Assembly (NCBI RefSeq): GCF_016785085.1
Contig: NZ_JAENHO010000007.1
Coordinates: 248,001 to 312,000, forward strand
DNA from: Paractinoplanes lichenicola
Lineage (GTDB): Bacteria > Actinomycetota > Actinomycetes > Mycobacteriales > Micromonosporaceae
Direction: 5' to 3'
DNA: 64,000 nt
Shown: one piece after another, positions 32,718 to 40,791 of the stretch
Position numbering within the stretch: position 1 is the first letter of the stretch
Layout of the letters: each line of letters opens with the position of its first letter
The notes under the pieces: model-generated
Seen by the model: only the letters and a program-made list of their open reading frames with translations
Told to the model about the DNA's origin: nothing
Databases searched by the model: none
Program-made: the position numbers and the translations under genes

Positions 32718-34264
32718 CGACCCTGATCGGCGGGGAGATGCTCGCCTGGTCCGACCTCGACGGCAGCCACGGCCCCGCCCCGGCCGGCGGTGACGCTTTG
32801 CGGTCGCTCCTTCCTGCCGTTTCCGGCCGTACGCTCGTGGCCGGCCCGCACTCCCCGCAGTTGGTGGCCGCGCTGCCCACCACCGACGTCACGGTCCTGA
32901 TCCGCGGCGACCTGGACGCGCCCGCCTTCGACACCCCCGTGCTGTGCGGCAGCCTCGAAAAGCTGGAGACCCTTCCCGCGTACGACACGGTGCTCGCCCT
33001 CGACGGCCTCGGCCGGCTGCACTCCGCCGAGGCGCCCCCGTTCACCTGGGACGAGACCCTGACCCAGCTCTTGGCCCTCCTCAAGCCCGACGGCCGGCTG
33101 CTGCTGGGCCACGAGAACCTGTTCGGCGTGCACCGGCTGACCGCCCTGCCGCCCGCCCCGGCCGACGCCGACTGGACCGTCCCCGACGACCACGACCCGG
33201 CCCGCCCCGCCGGTCACCCTCGGCTGCTGGCCAGGCTTACCGCGGCCGGCCTGCGGATCTCGCGTGACTACGCCGCGTATCCGTCGCTGACGGCACCCAC
33301 CGTGCTGCTGAGCGAGGAGGCCCTCGCCGCGCCCACGGTGACCGGCGCCCTGCAGGCCGCGGTGGCGACGGCCCTCGCACCCACCGCCGACACCCTCGCC
33401 GACCCCGTACGCATGGCGACCGCGGCCTTCCGCCACGACTTGGGCGCCGCCCTCGCTCCGGCCTGGGTCGTCATCGCCGAACGCGGCACCCCGCAGCCGA
33501 CGTCGACACCCGACGCCGTGCTCGATTCCGCGCCGGCTGACCTGGCCGAGCTGCCGCAGGGCCGCACCCTGGCCGACCACCTGCTGGCCGCCGCCCAGCG
33601 CCGCGACCTGCCCGCCCTGCGCGAACTGCTGACGGCCTGGCAGTCCGGTCCCGCCGCCGGAGTCCCCGCCACCCAGATCGTCGCCGCTATCCCCACCCCA
33701 ACCGGCCTCCTACCGCCCGACACGGCCGATTCCGTCTTGCCGGACACCGCGCCGGTCGCGCCGACACCCGCCTCGGCTGCGTCTTCCGGTCCGGCGGCTG
33801 GTTCGCCGACCGGCGGACGGGTGGCCCTCAGCCCGCTGGCACCCGCAGGCGAGCCGTTGCAGGCGTTGCGTGCCTTTGCCGCCGAGGTCATCGCCGGCGG
33901 CTACGCCCACCTGTGGCCGATCCAGGCCGACGAGGCCGAGCTCACCGCCGTCCTGGCCGGGATGACCGGCCGGGAGCTCGAGCCCGGCGAGGTGCCCGCC
34001 TCGCCGACGCCGGCCACCCACTCGGTCGGCGACCTGCTGGCCGACCGCGAACGTCTGACCCGCGAACTGTCCGAGGCCCGGGCCAAGCACGAGTGGTACG
34101 AGAAGATGCTGCTGCACCGCGAGGCCGAACTCAAGCGCGTACGCCAGATGAACGCCCTGCTCTCCGCCACTGTCCCCGGCAAGGCCGCCGCCGGCCTGGT
34201 CGGCGGTTTGCGCGCCGGCAAGCGGGCCGTCCGTTCGGTGGTGCGCCGCACTCGAGGCAACTGA
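32714..34264 (+). CDS. Methyltransferase-like protein with C-terminal coiled coil
   Basis: A 516-residue protein. The N-terminal 220 residues follow the order of a class I SAM-methyltransferase fold (LVAGPHSPQLVAALP, YDTVLALDGLGRLH, LLALLKPDGRLLLGHENLFGVHRL) but the glycine-rich SAM loop is poorly conserved, so activity is uncertain. The middle is Pro/Ala-rich and probably disordered. The C-terminal 70 residues are a coiled coil (DLLADRERLTRELSEARAKH) followed by a basic tail (GKRAVRSVVRRTRGN). It is translationally coupled to the preceding glycan-like gene. Its 3' end, stop included, is repeated downstream. Confidence 0.65.
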   Translation: MTTLIGGEMLAWSDLDGSHGPAPAGGDALRSLLPAVSGRTLVAGPHSPQLVAALPTTDVTVLIRGDLDAPAFDTPVLCGSLEKLETLPAYDTVLALDGLGRLHSAEAPPFTWDETLTQLLALLKPDGRLLLGHENLFGVHRLTALPPAPADADWTVPDDHDPARPAGHPRLLARLTAAGLRISRDYAAYPSLTAPTVLLSEEALAAPTVTGALQAAVATALAPTADTLADPVRMATAAFRHDLGAALAPAWVVIAERGTPQPTSTPDAVLDSAPADLAELPQGRTLADHLLAAAQRRDLPALRELLTAWQSGPAAGVPATQIVAAIPTPTGLLPPDTADSVLPDTAPVAPTPASAASSGPAAGSPTGGRVALSPLAPAGEPLQALRAFAAEVIAGGYAHLWPIQADEAELTAVLAGMTGRELEPGEVPASPTPATHSVGDLLADRERLTRELSEARAKHEWYEKMLLHREAELKRVRQMNALLSATVPGKAAAGLVGGLRAGKRAVRSVVRRTRGN

Positions 34265-34379
34265 CCCTGCGCCGGCAAGCGGGCCGTCCGTTCGGTCGTC
34301 GCCCACCTGGGCCACTGACCCCGTGTCGGCAAGTGGGCCGTCTTTCGGCCGTGCCTCACACCCGCGGCCTCTGACCCAG
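34213..34379 (+). repeat. Tandem copies of a gene's basic C-terminal tail with stop codons
   Basis: Unit 1 (34213-34269) is the end of the methyltransferase-like gene, from CGCCGGCAAGCGGGCCG through the TGA and CCCTG. Unit 2 (34270-34323, 54 bp) repeats CGCCGGCAAGCGGGCCGTCC almost exactly and has its own TGA in the matching frame context. Unit 3 (34324-34379, 56 bp) is more diverged (TGTCGGCAAGTGGGCCGTC). Each ends in a (A/C)(C/T)TGACCC string. The rest of the gap to 34458 shows nothing further. Confidence 0.8.
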
Positions 34380-34458
34380 CGGCGTCCGCGGCCGAGGCAG
34401 GTGTCGGTGCGGCGTGGCTTACCGGGCGTGCGCCGCGTCCCGGGGCGAGGTGACGCGG

Positions 34459-35109
34459 TCAGACCAGGTCCGCGTCGTGGGCCAACAGGGCCAGCTGGGT
34501 GCGGTTGTTGAGGCCGAGCTTCAGCAGCGCGCTCGATACGTGCTGCTTGACGGTGGCCAGGCTCAGGAACAGGCCGGCCGCGATCTCCGCGTTGCTCCGG
34601 CCCTGCCCGACCGCGACGGCCACCGCCTGTTCCCGCGGGGTGAGCCGCCCCAGGACGTTCCGCGCGTGTTGCCGCCGGCCGTCCCCGCCCGGCCCGCCGA
34701 CGTGCGCGAGCACCTGCCGCAGCACCGCCGGGGAGAGGAACGGTTCCCCCGCCGCCACCCGTTGCACGGCCCGGACGATCTCCTCGGGCGCGCTGTCCTT
34801 GAGCAGGAACCCGGCCGCCCCGGCCCGAAGCGCCCGCAGCACATATTCGTCCACATGGAACGCCGTGAGCACCACCACCTCCGGCGGATTCGGCAGTCGC
34901 CGCAACGCTTCCGTGGCGGTGAGCCCATCCACCGTCGGCATCCGGACGTCCATGAGCACCACGTCGGGCGAACAAGCCGCCACGGCCGCCCCCACGTCGC
35001 CGCCGTCGCCCGCCTCGCCGACGACCCCCATCACCCCCGGCTCATCGAGCAGCAGCCCCAATCCGGCCCGCACCAGCGGATCGTCGTCAACCACCAGAAT
35101 CCGAATCAC
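34459..35109 (-). CDS. NarL/LuxR-type response regulator
   Basis: A 216-residue response regulator from GTG 35109. Receiver domain: IRILVVDDDPLVRAGL with the acidic pair, phospho-Asp in DVVLMDVRMPTVDGL, Thr in VVLTAF and Lys in GFLLKDS. The C-terminal LuxR HTH is LTPREQAVAVAVGQGRSNAEIA with SLATVKQHVSSALLKLGLNNR. An ATG at 35151 would add 14 residues without domain content. It is the second gene after the sensor kinase, 26 bases downstream, forming a standard two-component operon. Targets are unknown. Confidence 0.92.
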   Translation of the reverse strand: MIRILVVDDDPLVRAGLGLLLDEPGVMGVVGEAGDGGDVGAAVAACSPDVVLMDVRMPTVDGLTATEALRRLPNPPEVVVLTAFHVDEYVLRALRAGAAGFLLKDSAPEEIVRAVQRVAAGEPFLSPAVLRQVLAHVGGPGGDGRRQHARNVLGRLTPREQAVAVAVGQGRSNAEIAAGLFLSLATVKQHVSSALLKLGLNNRTQLALLAHDADLV

Positions 35110-35135
35110 CAGGCCACCATCCACGCGCGACAGGC

Positions 35136-36464
35136 TCACCACGGGAGCCATGCACTGAGCCGGAAGCTGCCCTCAATCGACCCGTATTCCAGCCGTCCAC
35201 CCGCAACGGCCGCGCGCTCCGACATCCCGATCAGCCCTAGCCCGCTCCCCGGAACGCCGCCGCCCACCCGCCCCGGCTCGCCGTGATCTCCCGCTTCAGC
35301 CCGCACACCGCCACCCCCGCCTGCTGCGCTCCCACCGGCGGTCGCCACCGCATTGGTGACCGTCACCGTCAAACCCAGTCCCTGAGCGCCATCGACGGTG
35401 ACCGTCGCGGGCTGCCCGGGTGCGTGTTTGCGCACGTTCGTCAGCGCTTCCTGCACGATTCGATAGACCGCGCGTCCGATCGTGCCCGGAACCGCGTCCG
35501 CCCCACGCACCTCGAACCGCAACGCGACGCTCATGTCGGCCAGCCGAGACTCCTCGACGAGAGCCGGCAGCATCCGGAGATCAGGCTGAGGCGGCTCCGG
35601 GGTCCCCGTGCCACCAGGCCAGCCATCAAACGATTCCTGCCCGCTTGGCGATGTCGCTTCTCGCGCGGACGACGGCGCCGGTGCGGACACGGCATCCGGG
35701 CGCAGCACTCCGAGCACCTCGCGGACGTCTTCGAGCACCTGATGCGCGCTGTCCCGGATCACCCCGGCGGCCTGGGCGATCTTCTCCGGTGGCGTGTCCG
35801 GGCGCAGCTGCAGGGCGCCCGCGTGCAGGCTCAGCAGCGAGATCCGGTGGGCGAGCACGTCGTGCATCTCATGCGCGATGCGTGCGCGTTCGGCCTGGCG
35901 GGCCTGCGCGAAGCGGCGTTCCTGGTCGGCCTCGGCGTGTTCGGCTCGCTCCCGCAACGACGCGAGCAGGTCGTGACGGGTGCGCACATACATGCCCCAC
36001 GCGAGCACGACCGCGACCGCCAGCACCCCGATGACCACGGTTGTCCGGTCGGGATGGGACATGTCCGGCCGTACGGGAACCGAAACCCCGGCCAGAACGG
36101 CATAGCTCGCCACCACGCCCAGCGCGACCGGAAGGCGGCGGCGGGCGGCCACAGTGCACAACGCGATGAGCGAGACGATCGCCGCGCCCAACGAGCAAAC
36201 ACTCAACACCCCGGTGACAGCCGCGAACACCACGGGACGGGAACGCCGCAACGGCAACGCGAGGACGCTCAGCACCCCGCCCGCGATCTCGGCCGCGAGC
36301 AACCCTGCGCCGAGCCCGGCATCGACGCCGTCGAGGGCCGCCAGCCCGACTCCGACCACGGCCAGCGCACCCAGACCGACGTCGACCACCCGAGCCGGCA
36401 GCACCTCGACGCGCCCGGCCCACCGCGGTGCGTCCCGCTCGGACGGCGGCGCGTCGGGGGACAT
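35136..36464 (-). CDS. Sensor histidine kinase (HisKA_3 type)
   Basis: A 442-residue kinase. Residues about 20-165 contain four to six membrane helices (LGALAVVGVGLAAL, GVLSVLALPL, GVLSVCSLGAAIVSLIALCTV, TTVVIGVLAVAVVLAWGMYV). The dimerisation helix has the phospho-His in ERARIAHEMHDVLAHRISL. The ATPase has the N box IVQEALTNVRKHAPG and the late glycine box GSGLGLIGMSERA. A Pro/Ser-rich insertion separates the two. There is no extracellular sensor domain, so the stimulus is probably sensed in the membrane. Its Shine-Dalgarno (AAGGTG, 36475-36470) lies in the base of a 79-bp hairpin. Confidence 0.92.
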   Translation of the reverse strand: MSPDAPPSERDAPRWAGRVEVLPARVVDVGLGALAVVGVGLAALDGVDAGLGAGLLAAEIAGGVLSVLALPLRRSRPVVFAAVTGVLSVCSLGAAIVSLIALCTVAARRRLPVALGVVASYAVLAGVSVPVRPDMSHPDRTTVVIGVLAVAVVLAWGMYVRTRHDLLASLRERAEHAEADQERRFAQARQAERARIAHEMHDVLAHRISLLSLHAGALQLRPDTPPEKIAQAAGVIRDSAHQVLEDVREVLGVLRPDAVSAPAPSSAREATSPSGQESFDGWPGGTGTPEPPQPDLRMLPALVEESRLADMSVALRFEVRGADAVPGTIGRAVYRIVQEALTNVRKHAPGQPATVTVDGAQGLGLTVTVTNAVATAGGSAAGGGGGVRAEAGDHGEPGRVGGGVPGSGLGLIGMSERAAVAGGRLEYGSIEGSFRLSAWLPW

Positions 36465-36471
36465 GCCGACA

Positions 36472-36644
36472 CCTTAGCGCCTGTTTCGTGGCTGTGGCGG
36501 GGCTGCGGCAGGGCCCAGATCCCGCCTGGCGGCGTCCCGCGAAAGCCCGGTTCCAACCCCGGGAGCCGGGCTTCCACGGGCCACCACCAGACGAAATCTG
36601 GACCCGGCCTCGCACCCACCCCAGCCACGAAACAGTCGCTAGGG
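36472..36644 (-). repeat. Long imperfect inverted repeat (79-bp stem) in the leader of the kinase operon
   Basis: Left arm 36472-36550 and right arm 36566-36644 align without gaps, 61 of 79 positions complementary, with a 15-base loop (36551-36565). The outer 23 bases match at 21 positions, including CTGTTTCGTGGCTG. Of the 18 mismatches, 9 become G-U pairs in RNA made from the minus strand, so that transcript could pair at 70 of 79 positions; plus-strand RNA pairs less well. The base of the stem includes the AAGG of the kinase Shine-Dalgarno. It could be a MITE-like element, an RNA regulator, or both. No target-site duplication or transposase is seen. Confidence 0.85.
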
Positions 36645-36741
36645 CCGCCGGGCCGGGGCGGGCATCCGACCAAGGTAGGAGCCCCGTACGCCGACTCGCG
36701 TCCGAAGCGCCGTGCCGGTACGGACGCCCACTCTGACCGGC

Positions 36742-37380
36742 ATGACTGATTTTCGACGGGCCGGACGTGTCGTCGGCCTCTTCTACCTGGCCGCCCTCCT
36801 CTGCAACGGCATCGGCAGCGAGCTCGCCGAGGCCGGCCTCGGCCGCGGGCCCAGCCTGGCCGGCGAACTGCTCGAAATGCTCTGCGGGGTCGCCGTGCTC
36901 GGGATCGGGGCGGTGGTCTGGGCGACGTTCCGCCACCACAGCCCGGCGCTCGCGGCCGGTCACCTGAGCTCCCGCATCTTCGAGGCGGCGGTCAACGCGC
37001 TCATCATCGTGAGCACCCTGACCGCCCTCGGGCTGAGCGGAGAACTGCGCGAGGCATGGCTCGACCAGCGCTACCAGGCGCAGATCATGGCCATCTTCGC
37101 CTTCTCGGCCAGCGCCGCCACCATCTATCCGCTGCTCCACAAGCACCGCGCGGTGCCGCGCTGGCTCGTCTGGTGGGGCCTGGCCGGCCTGGTCATCCTG
37201 CTCGCCGGTGCGCTGGCCGACGTCGGCGGCCTGGGCGGCGGCAGCCTGGACATGGTCTTCTACGGCCTCCCGCTCGGCCTCAACGAGCTCGTCCTGGGTG
37301 GCTGGCTCGCCGTCCACGGATTCCGCACACCTTCGCGCATCTTCGAGCAGTCTCCGATCGAACCCGCCTCCGCGTCGTGA
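36742..37380 (+). CDS. DUF4386-type membrane protein
   Basis: A 212-residue protein with five or six membrane helices (VVGLFYLAALLCNGIG, LLEMLCGVAVLGIGAVVWATF, AAVNALIIVSTLTALGL, WLVWWGLAGLVILLAGALADVGGL). The RIFEAAVNALIIV and QIMAIFAFSASAATIYPLLH segments and the FRRAGRVVGLFYLA start are typical of the DUF4386 family, whose function is unknown. It is divergent from the two-component operon over a 277-base gap that holds the long inverted repeat, so the two could share regulation. Confidence 0.78.
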   Translation: MTDFRRAGRVVGLFYLAALLCNGIGSELAEAGLGRGPSLAGELLEMLCGVAVLGIGAVVWATFRHHSPALAAGHLSSRIFEAAVNALIIVSTLTALGLSGELREAWLDQRYQAQIMAIFAFSASAATIYPLLHKHRAVPRWLVWWGLAGLVILLAGALADVGGLGGGSLDMVFYGLPLGLNELVLGGWLAVHGFRTPSRIFEQSPIEPASAS

Positions 37381-37460
37381 ACCTGTTGCGCATTCGCTCA
37401 GGGTCACTCGGTCGCGTTCGCGCGTTCATGGCGGCAGCTGCGCGTGCGCTCAGGGAGCGG

Positions 37461-38123
37461 TCACTTGCGAATCGAAGTGGTGGTGGTGCCGTGCAGCTGG
37501 TGGGCGAAGCAGAGGACGCCGTGGCCGGTTGTGGTGGTCACGTCGGACAGGCGTGCGGTGAACAGGAAGTAGGGCGCGCCGTCCGGCCGCTTCTTGCCCG
37601 CGTACGCCGCGAAGCGTTGCTCGCACCCGGCCTCGGCCGCTTCCTGGGTGTCGCCGGCGGCGGGCAGCTCGAAAGTCGCGAAAACCTCGCTGCTGTGGGC
37701 CGACGTGCAGGGCAGCACGTCGACCCGGGAGCCGCGCTGGTCCTCCAGGTCCTTCGCGCAGTCGCCGGCGCGCAGGTCGGCCAGCCTGATCGTCCGTTCG
37801 CCGCGGATCGCGCCGGTGGCGTCGCGGTCGGGGCCGTCGGCCGCGTCCCGGACGACGGCCACGACGATGGCCGTGGCGATGGCGGTGATCCAGAGTGCGC
37901 AGATGCTCAGCGCGATGATGGCGAAGATCCGGCCGCGCTTGTCGCCGTTGCGCCGGCTCTGGGTCAGCCCGATGAAACCGAACACGATGCTGAGCAGACC
38001 CGTGCAGCCGAACAGCGACAGGGTGAGCGCCGCGATCGAGAAGCCGTTCGTCTTGCCGTTCCAGGGCGGCCTCGTCGGCGGCGGCGGGACGAACGGGGGC
38101 GCTGGGTAGTTCTGCTGATTCAC
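37461..38123 (-). CDS. DUF4190 / septum-formation domain membrane protein
   Basis: A 220-residue protein from GTG 38123. A proline-rich N-terminus (YPAPPFVPPPPTRPP) is followed by a two-helix DUF4190 module (NGFSIAALTLSLFGCTGLLSIVFGFIGL; FAIIALSICALWITAIATAIVVAVV) with the QSRRNGDKRGR loop between them. The extracellular C-terminal part (LRAGDCAKDLEDQRGSRVDVLPCTSAHSSEVFATFELP, cited for GDC...PCTSAHSSEV) matches the septum-formation domain with its paired cysteines and His. The role in division is not established. The truncated paralogue next door shares the first module. Confidence 0.82.
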   Translation of the reverse strand: MNQQNYPAPPFVPPPPTRPPWNGKTNGFSIAALTLSLFGCTGLLSIVFGFIGLTQSRRNGDKRGRIFAIIALSICALWITAIATAIVVAVVRDAADGPDRDATGAIRGERTIRLADLRAGDCAKDLEDQRGSRVDVLPCTSAHSSEVFATFELPAAGDTQEAAEAGCEQRFAAYAGKKRPDGAPYFLFTARLSDVTTTTGHGVLCFAHQLHGTTTTSIRK

Positions 38124-38163
38124 CGCCGAACCCTACATAAACGGACCTGGATTCGTTGCCCCG

Positions 38164-38457
38164 TCAGTCGCGGACCGATGACGTCGTGATGTCGTACGGG
38201 GAAAAGGAAGAACCCCCTCGATCGGTGCCGTCGGGTTCGCCCGCGAAGGCCACGAACGCCGCGATTCCGGCGATCCACAGGGCGCAGATGCCCAGCGCCA
38301 CTTCGGCCAGATCCCGGCCGAGCCGATCGCCGTCGCGCCGGCTCTGGATCAGGCCGATGACCCCGGCCACGATGCTCAGCGGCAGCCCGAGCCCGACGAA
38401 CGCGAGGATGAGCGCGGCGATCGAATAGCCGTTCGTCCCGTTGCGCCGACGCTCCAC
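38164..38457 (-). CDS. Short DUF4190 membrane protein
   Basis: A 97-residue paralogue of the neighbouring DUF4190 protein, consisting of only the two-helix module (NGYSIAALILAFVGLGLPLSIV, GLIQSRRDGDRLGRDLAEVALGICALWIAGIAAFVAF) and a short tail. It lacks the proline-rich start and the septum-formation domain. It lies 40 bases upstream of the larger gene on the same strand, so the pair probably arose by duplication and is cotranscribed. The function is unknown. Confidence 0.75.
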   Translation of the reverse strand: MERRRNGTNGYSIAALILAFVGLGLPLSIVAGVIGLIQSRRDGDRLGRDLAEVALGICALWIAGIAAFVAFAGEPDGTDRGGSSFSPYDITTSSVRD

Positions 38458-38480
38458 CGGCGCACCCTACATAAGACTCG

Positions 38481-39578
38481 CTAGCCGCGCCGCCCCACGA
38501 CGGAGTCGTACACGTCCTCGAGGCGGTGGCTCTGCTTCACGACGTCGAACTCGGCCTCCGCGCGGGCCCGTGCCGCCGTACCGAAGGACGCTTGCAGGTT
38601 TTGATCGTCGAGAAGTTTGCGCAGGTTGGCGGCGAGCGCCTCCCGGTCGCTCTCGGCGCCCAGCAGACCCGTCGTTCCGTCCTCGACCGCCTCGGGGATG
38701 CCGCTGTGCCGGGTCGAGACCACGGGCAGGCCCAGCGCCATCGCCTCGACGATCGTGGTCGGCAGGCCCTCGCTGTCGCCGTCGGCCGCCGTACGGGACG
38801 GGGCGGCCAGCAAACGCGACTCGCCGAGCAGCCGATACACCTCGTCGGCGGGCCGCGCGCCCAGGAACGTCGCATCGACGCGCAGCGAACGAGCATATTC
38901 GCGCATCTCGTCGAGCCGCGGCCCGTCCCCGATGAACAGGGCCTTGGGCGCGTCGAGGGTGGCCAGCGCGGCCAGCAGGTCGTCGGCGCCCTTCTTCTCG
39001 ACGAAACGGCCGACGAACGCCACGTCCCAGCGCTTGGGGCCGCCGGGCACCGAGGCCGGGATCGGCACGCCGGTGTGGTGCACGCGCACCTTGGCCGGGT
39101 CGGCACCCCAGCCGATCGCGCGTTGCCGGATGACTTCAGAGACCGCGATCAGCTCGGCCGCCCGTGTGAACACCGTGCGCAAGTTGCGCCGATACCGCAC
39201 ACCTTTCGCGCCGGTGCTCTGCGGCTGCCGCGTGACGTCATGGCCGTGCAGCGTGACGATCAGCGGGATCCCGGCCCGGGCGGCCTCGCCGCTGACCAGC
39301 CAGCCGTCGCCGCCGAAGTGCGCGTGCACCAGATCCGGCTCGAGGTCGGTCAGTGCCCGCCGGAGCACGGGGGAGCTGCCGAGCAACCGCAGGCGCAGGA
39401 AGTCGTTGTCCCGTTGCGCGCGGAACAGCGTGATGTCGGTGTCGCGGGCGAGCGTCGACTCGGTCTTCGTCGCGCCGAGATACACCGGTTCCCAGCGGCC
39501 CAGCGAGTCGGCCTGGTTGCGGATGAACGTCTCGGAGGCCGAGAGCATCGCGCTGCGCCAGACGGCGACCCTAGGCAT
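38481..39578 (-). CDS. GT4 family glycosyltransferase
   Basis: A 365-residue GT-B glycosyltransferase. N-terminal domain: MPRVAVWRSAMLSASETFI and VHAHFGGDGWLVSGEAARAG. C-terminal donor domain: VAFVGRFVEKKGADDLLAAL, then RLLAAPSRTAADGDSEGLPTTIVEAMALGLPV with the EX7E acid residues, and SGIPEAVEDGTTGLL. It belongs to the exopolysaccharide-type GT4 enzymes. ATG 39578 overlaps the stop of the upstream GT2 gene by eight bases, so the two transferases are coupled and likely build the same surface glycan. Confidence 0.9.
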   Translation of the reverse strand: MPRVAVWRSAMLSASETFIRNQADSLGRWEPVYLGATKTESTLARDTDITLFRAQRDNDFLRLRLLGSSPVLRRALTDLEPDLVHAHFGGDGWLVSGEAARAGIPLIVTLHGHDVTRQPQSTGAKGVRYRRNLRTVFTRAAELIAVSEVIRQRAIGWGADPAKVRVHHTGVPIPASVPGGPKRWDVAFVGRFVEKKGADDLLAALATLDAPKALFIGDGPRLDEMREYARSLRVDATFLGARPADEVYRLLGESRLLAAPSRTAADGDSEGLPTTIVEAMALGLPVVSTRHSGIPEAVEDGTTGLLGAESDREALAANLRKLLDDQNLQASFGTAARARAEAEFDVVKQSHRLEDVYDSVVGRRG

Positions 39579-40500
39579 GGGCCTTCTTTCCCACAACCAG
39601 ATCCCGTACGCGGTGACGGACGTTGGGCGGCAGGGCCCAGATCTGCAGGAAAGTGACGTAATCCAGCGCGCCCGGGCGGCCGTGGGTGCGCGCCTCGCTC
39701 AGCAGCTCACGAAAGACCTTGGGGCTGCGCGTCGGGGCGGCCATCGAACTGATCACGCTCATCGTGACGGCAGCGTACGCCCGCGGCGTGAAGAGGTGGC
39801 GGCTCTCGCGAACCCAGGCGAGTTGCTCCTCCCACGGGTTCTGCAGGCTGATCCGCTCGCGGTTCTCGTCCTGGTGCCAGAGCACGAGCGCGTCGGCCGC
39901 ATACAGCAGCTCCACGTCGTCGTGCTGCAGCGCGCGCAACGTCCAGTCGAGCTCTTGCTGGCGGCGCAGCCCCACGGTGAACGGGACGCGGCGCAGCAGC
40001 TCGGTCGGCGCCATGATCGTGGACGTCTGGATGAAGCCGTCGCCGTAGAACAGCCCCCGCCGTACGGTCAAGTATTCGCTGAGCGGCTCGCCGGGCTCGG
40101 GCAGCCGGCGCGGCATCACGGTGTCGGAGCGCGGCGTCCGGCTGATCATGCGGGTGGCGACGATCGGGGACGCCTTGGTCGCCGTGGCCGCCAGCGCGAG
40201 CTGCGCCTCGATCTTGGTGGGCATCCACTCGTCGTCGTCGTCGAGCAGCGCCACCCACTGCCCCTCGGCCGCCTTGACGCCCTGGTTGCGGGCATTCGGC
40301 GCCTTGCCGCGCTCGGGCAGCACGAGCACCCGGAGCCGGTCGTCGTCGATCTCCTTGAGCGCGCTGACGGTCGCGTCGTCCGGCCCGTCGATCACGACGA
40401 TGACCTCGAGGCTGCGATGCGTCTGCCCGAGCGCGCTGTGCACCGCGCGGGTGGCCAGCTCCGGGCGGTTGCACGTCGGAATGACGACGCTGACGTCCAT
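39571..40500 (-). CDS. GT2 family glycosyltransferase
   Basis: A 309-residue GT-A glycosyltransferase. The nucleotide-binding start is MDVSVVIPTCNRPELATRAV, followed by APNARNQGVKAAEGQWVALLDDDDEW, where DDDD supplies the metal-binding DXD, and a later QQELDWTLR segment near the catalytic base. No membrane segment, so it acts on the inner face of the membrane. It is the first gene of a two-gene unit with the GT4 transferase. No Wzx/Wzy-type genes are nearby. Confidence 0.9.
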   Translation of the reverse strand: MDVSVVIPTCNRPELATRAVHSALGQTHRSLEVIVVIDGPDDATVSALKEIDDDRLRVLVLPERGKAPNARNQGVKAAEGQWVALLDDDDEWMPTKIEAQLALAATATKASPIVATRMISRTPRSDTVMPRRLPEPGEPLSEYLTVRRGLFYGDGFIQTSTIMAPTELLRRVPFTVGLRRQQELDWTLRALQHDDVELLYAADALVLWHQDENRERISLQNPWEEQLAWVRESRHLFTPRAYAAVTMSVISSMAAPTRSPKVFRELLSEARTHGRPGALDYVTFLQIWALPPNVRHRVRDLVVGKKAHA

Positions 40501-40791
40501 GTGTTGGTTACCTGCTTACCGTTTTGCCGGGCTTTTGTGCGATGACTGCGCCGCAGAATAGGAGGCCCCGGCGGCGAGGCGGTGAATGAAACCCGACGCG
40601 CAGGCGAACCAGCAATGTGCAGGCGCGGTCCCGGGCCGCCGCAGGTGAACGCCAGGTGTCTTGGCTCCGGGGGCGAAGTCACTCGTCCGAGGTAACGCGG
40701 CGGAAGCGCTTCGGAGCGTACGGTGAACGGCGCCTTGCGCGGAGGTGAGTCGGGCCGCGCGGCAAGTGGCGCATGCGAAAAGGGGAGGGCC

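Noticed and set aside
40501..40791. A gene between the GT2 and MEDS-STAS genes
   Set aside because: No frame has both a start with ribosome-binding site and gene-like codon use; I see only GC-rich non-coding sequence.
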